Assembly: GCF_052857255.1 (NCBI RefSeq)
Contig: NC_135505.1
Span: 44,594,520-44,658,519 of the forward strand
Length of the DNA: 64,000 nt
Reading direction: 5' to 3'
From: Amblyomma americanum
Taxonomy: Eukaryota > Arthropoda > Arachnida > Ixodida > Ixodidae
Shown: in pieces, positions 52,447 through 63,345 of the stretch
Numbering within the stretch: the first letter of the stretch is position 1
Layout of the letters: every line of letters begins with the position of its first letter
Position numbers and translations under genes: made by a program
Notes under the pieces: generated by a model
Databases searched by the model: none
Told to the model about the DNA's origin: nothing
The model's input: the letters and a program-made list of their open reading frames with translations, nothing else

Positions 52447-55400
52447 TTGTTGACTTTTACTCCAAGCCTGCTCGTCATGGCGTCGTGGTGTCTGTGCTTC
52501 TGCGGTTCTGGAGAACGCGTTTTCGACCGTGTTTTTCGAGGTACCGTAGTCAAATGAAGTGTTTTTAATGTGCATATATAGCTGGAAATGTGCGTAGGTT
52601 CGTTCAATGCTGTCTAATTACCGCATATGAGGTATCAGGACAGAAGCAACCGCTGTGCCGAATGCGTTTCTATGTTATACATTGGCAGAAAGGGCGGCGC
52701 TCACCGACATTGTAAAAATATGAAGTAAGAAAGCACGGACGATGTTATTATGTTGGCTTGTTCATGCCCCCGAATGTATTTTTATTGTAGCAATCATTCT
52801 CCTGAAGTCGGCGTTAGTGAAAAAGACCAGCGTTGCCGTGACGTGGAGACGTAGAGCAGCTCAACACTACCATGCACCTGCCTCGAGTGGTAAGCAATCC
52901 TACTTCTTCATGCATGCTGGTTGCCATTTTACGAAGGATACGTTATGAAAGAGCGGTCTCGGGGCTTACCGTTTCTCAGTACCTAAGTGCCAATACCTGC
53001 AGTGCGACTGGCCGCTCTTCCCTTGTATCCAAGGAAGAGAAGCAGCGCTGAGCAGAGTTCGCCGAGAATCATTGTGCACACAGCTGTTTTTGTTTTGACC
53101 AAACCAGTGTTGCAGATTACGGCCGCATGCTGTTTAAGAGCTCTACTATGAGTGGTCTGTCAAATTTAAAGCCTTTTAACGCTATTTCGTCAAATTTCTT
53201 ACCCTACGGTTTATTCGTGCGTGGTAAATTTGCAGCTGTGCGTAGGAACTGTACCGTATCTCTGCGTAAAAAGCATTGCTTAAGCGTGACGTCGTAGATA
53301 AACATTTAATTTTGTCTAATGCATAGGCGCTGACTGCCGGTCGTTTTGTGCATCAGGCCGCTTTGCAATTTGTTGACACTGCCATCTATTTTGATTTTTA
53401 GTTGTTTTTAGAACAGCACCTAGATTAAGGAATCCTGTGCTGTTCAAGCTACGTATATTTAGCTTGCTTTTTGAAATTCATAAAAGTTCAATGTTTGTCT
53501 AGATTGACCTAACTAATAAATTTTGGCGGTCTCTAATCACGATGGTATTAAAGGGATGTCTGCAAGGGAAACAACCCCATTCACATGGGAGCCCCCAGCT
53601 CGCACCTTATTGCTACTGGGAATTATTCATGAGCAGTATGGAAGCAAAGGTGTATTTAAGTTTTTCAGCAAGCTTTTTTTATCTTGTATGTCAGGTTCTC
53701 TTTCAGTCCACCTTTCTTCTTTTCTTCATCAAGCGGCTTCATAAAACAGGGTACATAGCTTAACCGTGCCCTCATTTTTTGTGCATCTTTGCTAGTTCGT
53801 AGTCAGCCCAGGGTTATTGCAAACAAATTTGTGTGTTGTTGAACTTAGTTTTCTGAAACACTGCATTCAACGAATAAGTGCGAAATATGTGGATGATTTT
53901 TTTTCCATTTCTATAATGTTCAAAAAAAGACTTTTTTAGTGCCGTGTGCTTGGCGCATGATGGCCTCAGTTGCGTATGTGTCATAAAACCCAACACAACA
54001 ATAATAAAACTTAAAGAAGCTGATAAAAACGTTTCATGGATAAAAAAATGTAAGGCATGTCAGCAAAAAACTTTTTAAGGCATATTCAGCCATCTGTTGC
54101 GAGGTCACGTGGTGCTCATTTGTGTTCTAATGGCAGTAAGATTTATTTATAAAACTTTAATTTGAACAATTTTTGTTTCAAGCGAGAAAAAATAAGTATG
54201 CAGTTTGTGTCCCTGCGTTCAATACCAGCATTGCCCGCTGCACGGTGCTCCAGGTAGATGCTCCTCATATTTCGTTTTTGAAAGGTCCGCTGACATGTTC
54301 ATTCACTTTTTCTCACTTTCAGCTCGAGCATGATGTAAGTCCAGCATGCACCACTGAGAGAGAGATAAAGGCTCGTTATAGTGAAACTTGCATATTGCTA
54401 GTAATGGTAGTGCTCTTGTAAACCACCTAGTGAGTTCACTTTCGCTTTCTACAAAGATTTCTTGGAGCACCGAGAGGGCTAAAACATGCTTGATAGTTTT
54501 GTTCACCCATGTAAACAGCTCATAGAGCAGTATTTGACCTTTCTATGGCCTGTGAATACTTTCTGTTGCTGCCAAGGGCCTCACAGTTCCTCCAGTGCAG
54601 TCACAAGCATTTTTCGCATGTGACGTGGTGAAAAAGTTCATTCCACTTAAATATGAAAATCATTTTCGTGGTAGTAGAGGTTTTTATCCCTGATTGGTCA
54701 GACCGCAAAATGTGCTTCCCGGCTCAGTACCATTTCTGTTTAGGAGAAAATGCAGTTCTGCCATCCGGCCTCTTCATTTTTAATTTTTGTAAATGTACCC
54801 TTCGACAGGCTTCTGTATTGCCGAGCCTGGCGGAATTGAAGCACCTCACATCATTGTATTCAAGCAGTGGAGAACTAGTTTTGTGTATACTTGCAGCCGG
54901 CGGCAAAATGTGTTCCAGTGAGGAGAAGGCACCGAGAAATGTCAATGTTGAATGCAGGGATTCAACTTGCAAAATTGTTTTCTCACTTGAAAAAGAATTT
55001 GTTGATTACACTTCCTGAAATAAATGCTATTAAATGAAATTGTGGAACTTCTTATCCTTCATAATTTAATTAAGATCACCTCATTATGGAATAGATTGCT
55101 GAATATCCTTGAAAGCAAAATTTTTGAACTTTAGAATTCTTTTCCTGGCATGCCTTATGCTTTTTGCTCTCTGAAGCTTTTTTATTGCCTTTTCGCCGTC
55201 TCGGCAGCTTAGAAAAATAGTTGGAATAACTGCTGTGAGAACATAAAATTTGATATACGATTTCAAAATTTCATATTTTGTACATCCTTCCGTGTTTTGT
55301 TTAAAAGAAAATAAGTTCAATTCACTGCCTATGGAAGCGCAATACTTTCTATTTATACAAGAAAATTTCCATCATCATGCGTAAGAATGTTTTTATGAAG

Positions 55401-56240
55401 TTTTTGCGAGGCTAGGTTTGGCTACTACTTTGAAATGTGAGATGATGGCCACGACACAAAAAAATTTATTCTGCCAAAAAGAAACTGGACTAATGTTTAT
55501 CATAGTAATACAATTAGCCGTTATTTTTAAAATGAAGATGGTTGAATAGTAAGTCTGGATCAGTTGGCATGGAATGACCCAATGACATTTAATTGCCAAA
55601 TGTGTTAGGGTCCTTTACAATATTTGGCAGCTCGATCAATATTGGAGTGTAGGTAGAATGCATTTTTTATGCTTGCTTAATTGTAATCGTTCCATATCAA
55701 GCCGTTTACTTTGCCTGTTGTGTGCAAATATGTATTTCTTTGTAAATAAATTTTGGTGCAGGAATTTGCCCTATATGGATACAGATGCTCCTGAGCAGCA
55801 TACTCAACTGGACCTGTGGAATAGAATGACAGTATGTACCTTTGCTAAATTTCCGAGAAAATTATATCAATTCATCTGGCTGCTTGGTTTTCTCATGTCT
55901 AATATGTAACGGCTGATGAAATGCAGGTCTGATCTAAGGATGAATGTGGCCATTTGTTAACACCAATTTACAGCAGCGATGCTTGCAAAATAATTTGTTC
56001 TATTTATCTAGTTTGCACTTCGTTCACTACATGGTGCATCTATGCCTTAAAGGAAGGGAACCAGAACTCTTGGAGTAAAAAATTTGCCTGACATGTTTGC
56101 TTTCAACATTGTGATGCCACAGCTAGCATTGTATGATCTCCATATGCACACGTTTATGTGTATGTATTTCTTCAAGAGTGGGTGGAGAAAGCAAACATAT
56201 GCTTTCAACCCCTTGTGGTCGTTTTCCAGATCTCTCGTTT
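52447..56240. other. Unassigned; possible scattered exons
   Basis: AT-rich stretch without a named repeat. ATG 52479 opens [20 protein letters not shown], ending near GAGGTACCG. At 53562-53640 the frame PFTWEPPARTLLLLGIIHEQ has the W..(A/T)..LL spacing of trihelix/Myb-like DNA-binding exons. A tail frame ends FSLEKEFVDYTS-TGA at 55016-55018 next to AAATAAATGC. These could be exons of one decayed or real gene, but no splice structure can be proved by eye. Confidence 0.25.
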
Positions 56241-57179
56241 TTCATCTCTTAAGAATGTGTGACAGTATTTTAGTCTTGGCGAAACAGCACGCTGGATAAC
56301 AAGACACAGACACAACGCTGACTAACAATTGAGGAGGTTAGTGCTTTGCTCAAAATAAATATTAGATGCATCATCCAAAATGCTGATGAGGGAAGTCATG
56401 ACATCGACATTTTTTCACATCTCTTGTGGTTTTTTTATCCACGAGTGAATTTCTTTTTTCGTTAATATTACGGACGATGTGCTTACGCAGATTGAACAAT
56501 TCTTATGTATGTATCAAGCGTATGGTATATCGCGCCCATGTGCTATCGATTATATTTCCTCACAATTTTACATTCTCGAAATTGTGGAATGCACCGATAG
56601 TCCGACAAGTGTCTTGCTGACATGTCCTCTCTGTGTTGCGGACATATTTTATTATATGTATTCTGACACACTGAACTTATTTCCAAACATTGGCGCTCCT
56701 CATGACAGAGGGATCTTGTACACTACGCCTTTGTCGCATACGGCGAATTTGTCTCGGTGCTTCGTCTTACACCCGGCTGTCTTTGAAGCACCTTTGCTGG
56801 ACGTGATGCATACCAATTTCTGCTATTTTGTGTGAAACAAATGAAGCCATTACAAAGAATTTCTACAAACTACAAAAGAAGGTCAGGTGCCAAACAATGA
56901 AGAACGAAGCTCAAAAACTTGTATGAGGCCGACAACTCGACCAAACTAGGGCCTGCTGTGAGAAGGGGGAGGGCCTATGCATTCTCTACGGCAGAAAGAC
57001 AAAAAGATAACGGGCCTTTTGGCGTAATAGTCTCTGAACAAGGATCGTGAAACGAACCCTTAGGGCGGCGTCTGCAAGAATTGCTCACCGTAGAAGAAGT
57101 TTTCATGGCAAAGAAGCCGGAAATGTCGGCATTCCTCTCCAATAGCTATCCAGAAGTGCCTAATCCATTGTAATCAAGG

Positions 57180-57890
57180 ACTTAGGTACGTTACACGCTG
57201 CCATATACCGCCTTGTTTCAAATGGTAAGAGAAGGCATGATTCCATGTGAACAGGACGATTCCAGAACCAATGCGGAAGGACTCCTGGAGTTGTTAACCT
57301 TCTATTTGTGTTCTACCTATGTAAAGTTTAATGACGATCTTAACATTCAGTGGCAAGGAGTATACACCAATTCCTGCATTGCACCAATTCTCAGTGACCT
57401 TCTGTCATGATCAGTGACCTGTCAAGATCGTCACAAAGTAGACGATTTCTTGGCACGAATATGATAACAACCTTCCGATTTGTTTACAACTTCCTAGTAA
57501 TCATCAAGCTAAACACGATCAACATAGTGACATTGTTGACATATTTAAGACCTCCGACGTTCTTGCCAACTTTGAGGTGACCAAAGAAATGCCAGTGGAG
57601 GTACAGTTTCAGTTTGTTGGTCTATGACTGTAGATCTGAGAGGCCCATATGTGCTTGTGTTATCTTCGAAGTCGAAAAAAATGCTGTGGCTACAGACGCA
57701 CTGAAAATTGCCCTAAACAAATTGTGTATTCACCGTCAACAGGAAAGTGTCGACGCCCAACTGACACGGTTACGTGAAACTAGCTTCCCAGATGACTTCA
57801 TCTTAAGCGTTGGCTTGAAGGTAATGAAAAAAAATTTGCCGATCTACCCCAACGAGGCCTCAGAAAGAAGACGGAAGTCAGCTGTCATGC
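57180..57890 (+). pseudogene. Penelope RT palm and thumb fragments
   Basis: 57213-57410 reads EGLLELLTFYLCSTYVKFND and then GVYTNSCIAPILSDLL, the motif before the Penelope catalytic site (GxxxGSxxAPxLS). The GSC glycine has become N. VDDFLAR follows near 57441 (YVDDFL type, first residue lost), then SDIVDIFKTSDVLANFEVTK and EVQFQFVGL, equivalent to the E.P..G.LQFLDL block. 57614-58003 adds LTRLRETSFPDDFILSVGLK. Stops lie between the pieces. The RT would use a nicked target or chromosome end as primer. Confidence 0.75.
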
Positions 57891-58290
57891 CATATGTGCC
57901 CAATATCAGCCGCGCGCCGATACCACGCGCTGGGCGGGCGGGCTGCGGTGAGCTTAGTATGCAACGCATCCAGCAGAGGTTCTTCAAAGACCGCCTGGTG
58001 TAAGACGAAGCAAGGAGACAAATTCACAGCATGCGACAGTGACTTGGGTTACAAAGATTCTTTGTCATGCAGAGCATCATATTTTCGAAAAGAAATCCAG
58101 CGTGTCAATCGTCGTCTAATAAAGCATGTCGGCAACACAGGCAGGATATGGCAGCAAGCAAAATACGCGCTGTACAGTGAATGCACTCTGCGCTTTCGAT
58201 GTTGTAAAATTGTGTGGAAATATAATCGATACCTCATGCGCGAGGTTAATGAGGTGTACACCATATATACGAATTACTCAACTGCGTAAG
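57890..58290 (+). pseudogene. Penelope connector and degenerate GIY-YIG region
   Basis: VMPYVPNISRAPIPRAG near 57880-57940 is the conserved PYV..(I/V)S..I.R link between RT and endonuclease. After a frame change, FRKEIQRVNRRLIKHVGNTG (about 58083-58140) corresponds to GRCVNxRLxEH, the C-terminal half of the GIY-YIG fold. ECTLRFRCCKIVWKYNRYLM with REVNEVYTI fits the following CxxxF...I...REI.EA. The GIY and YIG strands themselves are not visible. Confidence 0.6.
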
Positions 58291-58590
58291 CACGTTATCA
58301 ATAATGTAAATGAAAAAGGAAATTGGCATGATATATAGTGCAGTCACGGATATAATCCGGGCAAATAATCACGAGAGTTGTCATAACATGCTTCAGAAAG
58401 AACAAAAAATCACGACTTCAGAACTGTTTAATCAAAGCGACTCATGGCTCAGATCATATTCGAAATATAGCCTACACGTAAGGAACGCTGCGAGGTAACT
58501 CAACAAAAACAGCGCAGGAACAGAGACAATAAAGTAGAAGACGGGACAAGCCCTTACTAGCAAGATTTATTGAAAAGGAACACTTAAAAT

Positions 58591-58732
58591 ATACTCTCTT
58601 TACAACCAAGAGCGCGCATGAGCTCCACCAACAACACTGATAAGCTGACAACTTCGATCATGGTGATCTAGTTGTGAACTTATCAGTGTTGTTGGTGCAG
58701 CTCATGCGCGCTCTTGGTTGTCAAGAGTATAT
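58591..58732. repeat. Long hairpin, 54-bp arms
   Basis: 58591-58644 is the reverse complement of 58679-58732 with about four or five mismatches; the core is CTTATCAGTGTTGTTGGTG and GAGCTCATGCGCGCTCTTGG. The 34-base loop itself pairs (ACAACT/AGTTGT, GATCA-TGG-TGATC), so the whole 142 bases could form one stem. It directly follows the Penelope-like terminal repeat. Confidence 0.9.
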
Positions 58733-60042
58733 ATTATGTAGCTTGTTGAAGCTAAATATGTCAGGCAAGTTTCCAGTTCGCGCCGAACTTTCTTCAATTG
58801 CGCCCACTCGTCAGTAGAGCAGCCCCACAGAATGATTCACCAACACTGCATTAGGCGCGCGTCAGGAAAATAACTCCCTCTCTTTTCTACCCTTTTCAGT
58901 TCGCACTTTTGCGATTTCAAAACAACCAGGAGGCCACCACCAGAGCGTAAGCAGTCGCCTCACGTCTTATAATGTACCCTACCTTATACTGCCCCCATTC
59001 TCAATTTCGAAGAGACAGAACCTCAAGGGAAGCCCTTAAAACAGTGATGTCGGCCTTGCAGCCCTGGCAAAGCTGTCAGTCACCCAGCAATCTTCCAGGC
59101 CATGCAGGTCGGTACGAGGCGAACTAGCCACGTTTAAAAAACAGACCAATGCCTTTATTTGGAGAAATTCTTCTGTAGACCACGTGCCGCTTCATTCAAC
59201 TTTATGAGCGGACGGAGCTTGCCAGTAAGGAGCCTTATTCCTAAAAAAACCTGGCTAAAGTAAATTCGCGGCATAATGATCCTGCTCACCCGTCGTTGGT
59301 AGACATCACGAGATTACAACTGAACACTAGAGCAAAGAAAAGAAGCGCAACCTGCGTTTCACAGTTGATGCGCTGTCAGCACCTTCTTTCATTAGGCATT
59401 ATATTTCAAGAATAGGAAAGTCTTAGCACATAAAGTATTGAAAGTCGCTGCGTACTGCTCAGGTAGGAAAGCAACCTATTCCACCGCTTAAGTGAGAACG
59501 AAACCACTTCCTCGACCATCACCATGCATAAAATAGCCCCAATGCCGTTGAGAGCTCGCGGATCTTAAGTTGCTGCGTACGGCGGCCTCATGCAGCCTGA
59601 GTTCCTATGAATGGGAGGAGAAATATTCAGCACATGTTTGTTAATTTCTAGCCTTTTTCTCTGCCGTCTGTTTCATGCAGTTTTAATAATCTGACTGTCA
59701 GCATTATGGTCCACAATACACCACTGCTTCACTCGTATTTCCACAGTAACGGACCTATTGCCTAAATATGTATGTCAGGCTCTATGGGACGCCTGATTCC
59801 AACCAAATAGCCTCGTTCCCACCCCACACTCTCGCGTGGTTGACAGCCTCGATGATTTTGCATGCCGTCGATGGCCGCCTTTACAGAGTTGCCCTATTCT
59901 ATAGCGCGGCCGCAAATTCACTCAATTCTGCAGTTAGTTCTATACCCTGACATAACTCTGCGTGTGTGGAACCCCTTCTTATGTCTTTGTGCATTGACAG
60001 CGTCGCTTACTCTTTTTTATGATTGTTTACTACTGCCATTTT
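58733..60042. other. No recognised feature
   Basis: No motif or repeat I can name; all frames are short. Confidence 0.5.
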
Positions 60043-60112
60043 TAGCCCTTCACTACTGCTTTCCTCATAGCCTGAGTCGCTTTGGGACGTTAAACCCCCA
60101 TAAATCATAATT
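60043..60112 (+). mobile_element. SINE 3' tail
   Basis: AGCCCTTCACTACTGC..CTCATAGCCTGAGTCGCTTTGGGACG then TTAAACCCCCATAAATCAT is the 3' tail of the Ruka-like SINE (compare 44500-44540). Only the last 70 bases are present. Confidence 0.85.
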
Positions 60113-60761
60113 ATTTTTTTAATTTTTCTAAGAGGAGGGGATACAGTTGACTTCTGTACTTAGCGCATAATCAGGAGCGTTAGGGACGCTTCACGCTTTT
60201 CATTGAATTTCCTTACCTGGTCTTGGCAAAGCAAAGTTTTGTAGTTGCTTATTGCTGGTCCAAAATGCCAACTTTCGCCCTTACCTGCCTCGTGTTTATT
60301 GTATGATAAGGTTGTCCTCCGGAGCTATTCTTTGGAACAATGAGTGGCATGCACACAATTATAATCGGAATGCCAGAAAACGGCATGTCTAAGGGCATTC
60401 TACTTCTGTCTTCAGCATTCTGCCAGCGTTTTCCCGCAAAACTTTGTTCTCATCAACCAATAAAGCCTAATTTTTGCAAAACCAAATATTTTTATTTGAC
60501 ACCTTGCAATCCCTGTCAAAACAGAGCTTTGAAAAAATATAGCACGTGAAGCTTTTTCATGAAAACCATTTATACGTAATTAACAGGTGTAACAGGTGGA
60601 GACAGGTTTACGACAAGGAGCTCCTAGCGGCGGTAATGCGAACTGCTCATACAACTTCTCTGTCTTTTGTCTTCCTCCTCCTCCAGATGAAATCACTGCT
60701 TCAAAATGCATGTTTCGACAGAAAACTGCCCTTTCCATAGTACTAATCATGGAACAAATTC
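60113..60761. other. No recognised feature
   Basis: Nothing identifiable. An AATAAAGCC word near 60460 is the only signal-like element. Confidence 0.45.
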
Positions 60762-61840
60762 TCATTTTATGCGAAGCTGATCAACTTCTAAATACCCGTC
60801 ACTGATAAGATCGCTTAGGCTCAACGGCTCCTCGACAAACACAACAGGTTGATTGCTCCATTTCGTTGGCCTTTGAAAGCTGCGGCTTTGAAAGCCGCGC
60901 TCATGGCCTTTTTTCGGATGCATAACGCTGATACTGATTCTGTGTTCGAATGGCCACTGAGCATAATCGTCCACGTCACCTTGCTGTATGCGCAACCGTG
61001 CATGCAGTCTCAGGATCCGCGTGCCCTCCTGAGCTGAACGCCGGGTGACGAGCAGTAGCAATACAAGTATACCTTCTCACTCTCGGGGGAAGCCCAGCCG
61101 CTGGCTGTGTCGTTTGACTGAAGTGAGCTCACGTTTCCTACAAAAGCATGCATCGCGTTAAGCCTAGTTCCTTCAGTCTCAAAATGTTTTCGATGCCCTC
61201 TAGTGCTCTCTTACTGTTTTTTTCTATTGCAACTTGCACTCCTCCTGCTGGAAGTTCAAATCGAGTTATGTTGCTTCCAGTTTCCCTCCCAAGTTTCGCC
61301 CCTTCGCATTTTACAGTCTTCTACAAGCTGCTTATACTTCGTGAAAAGTCCACTTCATCAATGCTTGCAGTGAAAAACTGCAGTTCTCAATAGAAGCGCT
61401 GATCTCACAAATGGTTTGTGGCAAAACGTCAGGATGTTGGCAGGCTCCGTTTCCTGCGCGCTCTCCCGACGGTTCTTTCAAAGTGTTAATGACATGAGAT
61501 ATTTCATCTAGTCTGTCACTATGTCCTTTTATATCAACATCTCGGTCCATGCATTCTTTGACCTCACGAGCCTATACGGCAAGCTCTTCTCGAAAGTGAG
61601 TAATAAAAGCAAGCTCGTTGCCTACAGATTCTTCTCGGAAATCGGATGCGGGAGGCTTCAGCGTAGTCCTGACGCCGGTTTCAGATGTGCTGTCATCTCT
61701 CCGATAAGTACGGAGGCTGAGCACTTGGGGCAGCAGAGGGTGTCGTGCTTGCGTTCAAACTTGAAAAGCTCGGCGATCCCCAATACAGCCGTCACGTACG
61801 GGCAGGCGCTTTCTTGATTCCACCATCTCAGCTGCAAATT
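60762..61840 (-). pseudogene. TRAF-like gene remnant (zinc finger, coiled coil, MATH)
   Basis: TRAF proteins link receptors to ubiquitin signalling in immunity; ticks have many TRAF5/6-like genes (known from the family, not searched). The minus strand starts ACPYVTAVLGIAELFKFERK with HDTLCCPKCSASVLIGEM (TRAF zinc-finger pattern, 61835-61700). It continues NELAFITHFREELAV, stop, AREVKECMDRDVDIKGHSDR and LDEISHVINTLKEPSGE (coiled coil). The end of a MATH domain follows at 61061-60762: RLRIQQGDVDDYAQWPFEHR, RSFQRPTKW, DGYLEVDQLRIK-stop. The N-terminal half of MATH and the RING are missing, and several stops break it. It is intronless across these domains, so it may be a retrocopy. Confidence 0.65.
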
Positions 61841-61865
61841 GGAGCAAAAATGTTTACCGAGTAAC

Positions 61866-61965
61866 CGTAATTATGTATTCTGGAAGAATGTATTCTTATG
61901 TATTCTGGGAGAATACATAATTACATAATTATGTATTCTGGAAGAATACATAATTACCGCCCAAT
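61866..61965. repeat. Palindromic short repeat cluster
   Basis: ATTATGTATTCTGGAAGAATACATAAT, itself a near-perfect palindrome given here by its halves ATTATGTATTCT and AGAATACATAAT, occurs complete at the right and in altered form at the left, about 50 bases apart. Confidence 0.8.
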
Positions 61966-62870
61966 TTCAAAGGGTCCAATGCGCATAGCCATAGTCCAAA
62001 ATAGGCCTATCGAAGAATAACTAGGCAGAATTTTTTTTGAACTTCACTGAAGTACAAGTCAAACGTCTTGTGGCGTTGCAAAACGACACAACACGTTTAG
62101 CGTAGCGTCTCTGCCATAACAAGTGGCCTAACGTGAAAATCAGTGAAGATTGCGATAGATGATGTCCAATTATTTCTTGCAAACATAAATACGCAGTCAT
62201 TGCCGACATTTATATGCAGTGATATGCTACATGCACTTCAGTTTTCGGTGCATATAAAGACTTAAAAACTAAGTTTCTCCTTGGAGCCGGCACATCGGAT
62301 TTTCAATTGCCCTCATGATGCAATCTGACTTGCCTGCCGTGGCTGGAGCGAATTTTAGTTCGCAGAGCACCGTAAACTTGCGTAAGCCACCGCGCCAACT
62401 GCCACATTTTCAGTTAGCCATGCCTCATCGTCGCTAGTTGAGATGCATAAACAGTTCAGCCATTTAGCGACATTAGGTAAATACTCTACAACTTGTGGCT
62501 AAAGAAACTTCTGCACATTTTCATGAATAGGATGTGTGCATAACCAGTAATTTTGATAAAGGGAGAGAACTTAGAAATTGAGGAAAATCTTAAGGATGGC
62601 TCAGATCTGAATTTTTGTCGTATCTGTGTTCACGGCGTATACTTAGGCATAACAAGCTAATAAACTCCTGAATTAACTTGCCAAAAATTGCTAAAATTAA
62701 CTGAGCATATTTATATGCTCACATAAAAAGACAGATATATATATATATATCTAGTGAAGTTAACGAGTCCCGATCGTTGGTGCGCTACAATGTTCTGCAA
62801 CAATGCTGTCAACGCGAATTGAACAATTTCTGAAGAAAGGAAATGGAACAGTGAGTGTCTGATCTCGGTG
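61966..62870. other. No recognised feature
   Basis: AT-rich, with a short (TA)n near 62735. No coding signal was recognised. Confidence 0.5.
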
Positions 62871-62874
62871 AACA

Positions 62875-63010
62875 CCACAAGCGCGCCGTAAAGAAAGAGA
62901 GGAAGGCAAGAGTTAAAGCATAAAGCAAAAGGAGTTCTGTCATGGAGGCCTCGGGAATAATTTCCACCACCTGGGGATTCTTAGCATTATCGTACAGCGC
63001 ATTTCGGCCG
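62875..63010 (-). mobile_element. SINE core fragment, reversed
   Basis: On the minus strand it reads TGTACGATAATGCTAAGAATCCCCAGGTGGTGGAAATTATTCCCGAGGCC, given here in overlapping short blocks: AATCCCCAGGTGGTGG, GGAAATTATTCCCGAGG. It matches GATCCCCAGGTGGTCG and GAAATTATTCCGGAG of the SINE at 31218-31536. The tRNA head is missing. Confidence 0.75.
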
Positions 63011-63109
63011 CAGCGTTGTCATCGCCAAAGCATGCGCCTTTCTATTCCTCCCGTGAATACTGCGGAGGCACTATTCCGTTGGGTCCACACCTAGCAAGAT
63101 CTTCGAAAG

Positions 63110-63345
63110 TTTGCATGCTTGCGGTGTTTGAGGTCGAGGTCATTTTGAGTTAGAGGCCGACTTCATGAGGTCAACCTCAACCTCAAAATGACCTGAACAT
63201 ATCGTCGTGAGGTCAGGTTGAGGCGAGGTCGGTGACGGCTCGAACTTTTTTGAGTGAGGTCAGCAAATCAGACCTCAACCTCACGCGTCAATCTAAGGTT
63301 GAGCGAGGTGGTCTTTCAGTGAGGTCGAAATTTCGAGGTCGAGAA
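63110..63345. repeat. GAGGTC-rich degenerate repeat
   Basis: At least five AGGTCA words (for example near 63137, 63167, 63210, 63257) and TGACCT (63189), spaced irregularly with further GAGGTTGAGG and AACCTCAACCTC. Similar in kind to 17440-17640. Confidence 0.7.

Larger units (their letters stand above)
56250..58590 (+). mobile_element. Penelope-like element (decayed)
   Basis: The segment carries Penelope-type RT motifs in order (see the two domain entries). It is framed by similar repeats: ACAAGACACAGACACAACGCTGACTAACAATTG near 56300 and GACGGGACAAGCCCTTACTAGCAAGATTTATTG near 58540, the terminal-repeat style of arthropod Penelope elements. Frames are broken many times. Penelope elements encode a telomerase-related RT plus GIY-YIG endonuclease. 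Confidence 0.7.

Noticed and set aside
51904..52607. Frames of over 200 codons with PSIHP or DGWM repeats
   Set aside because: A 4-base repeat without stops is open in every frame; no start context, no domain and equal quality on both strands.
56370..56420. Hammerhead ribozyme at CTGATGAGG in the Penelope-like element
   Set aside because: CTGATGA is present, but I find no matching stem II plus GAAA and no flanking stems in the right places.
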